Program-made: the position numbers and the translations under genes
Notes under the pieces: generated by a model
What the model was told of the DNA's origin: nothing
The model's database searches: none
What the model saw: only the letters and a program-made list of their open reading frames with translations
Shown here: piece after piece, positions 63,717 to 64,000 of the stretch
How the letters are laid out: every line of letters begins with the position of its first letter
How positions within the stretch are numbered: position 1 is the first letter of the stretch
NCBI RefSeq assembly: GCF_033842475.1
Contig: NZ_JAWXYB010000018.1
Coordinates: 1 to 64,000 of the forward strand
Length of the DNA stretch: 64,000 nt
Origin: Acidiphilium acidophilum
GTDB taxonomy: Bacteria; Pseudomonadota; Alphaproteobacteria; Acetobacterales; Acetobacteraceae
Direction: 5' to 3'

Positions 63717-64000
63717 GGTGGTGTAACCTGACGTCTGGAAATTCATTTTGGGTTGGGAGTTGGTGCCCTTGCCGGGGCATGCCCCGGCAAGGGCTGTTCA
63801 TTCTGGTATTCCATGCAGTTGTTCACACCAACATGGAGACCGATGAATGGACGCCAAAAAGGATACGATTATCGAGGCACTTTTGGAACATCTGATCGAA
63901 AACGGCGCAGGCGATATCGCCACGGTATTTGCCAGGACCTTCGAACTCGCCATGCAGATCGAGCGCGAACGCTTCCTCCACGCCAGTCACTACGAGCGCA
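63717..64000 (+). mobile_element. IS256-family element, copy 5 (cut by window end)
   Basis: First 284 bases of the same element, starting ggtggtgtaacc; the leader palindrome is at 63766-63795. Right end and target duplication lie outside. Confidence 0.95.
63847..64000 (+). CDS. IS256-family transposase, copy 5 (partial)
   Basis: N-terminal 51 residues, identical to the other copies; runs off the window. Confidence 0.95.
   Translation, partial: MDAKKDTIIEALLEHLIENGAGDIATVFARTFELAMQIERERFLHASHYER

Overview
The window looks like plasmid or genomic-island DNA from a GC-rich alphaproteobacterium. The plasmid-type genes and the FdhF/YdeP, tricarballylate and P460 genes would fit an acidophilic Acetobacteraceae such as Acidiphilium, but that assignment is an inference from protein content; no rRNA or chromosomal marker is present. 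There are no tRNA or rRNA genes and no CRISPR array.

Two blocks of minus-strand plasmid backbone (about 8.2-14.7 kb and 44.0-59.5 kb) carry short, tightly spaced or overlapping genes. They encode a DUF3991/Toprim protein, a Mom-like protein, SSB, a 602-aa ParB-like protein, a 1740-aa DNA methylase-helicase fusion, a PAPS-reductase-like PP-loop protein and an ArdC antirestriction protein, with many small unknowns. A plus-strand ProQ/FinO-domain ORF lies in the first block. Between the blocks lies an accessory region of about 29 kb: cytochrome P460, an OprB porin, an organic-acid island (MHS transporter-tcuA-tcuB divergent from cyclase-AMP ligase), an FdhF/YdeP oxidoreductase and a polytopic membrane protein. 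On the right come a chemoreceptor and a PAS sensor.

Mobile DNA dominates. I see a four-gene IS21-type element (1-3601), two IS1634-type transposases, one IS4 element, five copies (one cut by the window end) of a single 1353-bp IS256-family element, and two IS66-family elements. Each IS66 element has been invaded by a recombinase-in-trio (RIT) element, three overlapping tyrosine recombinase genes bounded by inverted repeats. Exact insertion points could be read from target duplications. Removing the insertions restores in-frame genes for oprB (458 aa), tcuB (362 aa), a 199-aa membrane protein, a 407-aa PAPS-reductase-like protein, a 353-aa ArdC and both tnpC genes. The window is thus a record of recent, nested transposition in which much of the plasmid's antirestriction and transport cargo has been inactivated.

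The most interesting points are the two RIT elements, both inside IS66 tnpC genes and with the same modular ends; the Mom-like / PP-loop / ArdC / methylase-helicase gene set as a possible DNA-modification or antirestriction module; the divergent organic-acid cluster; and a GC-rich repeat upstream of two backbone genes.
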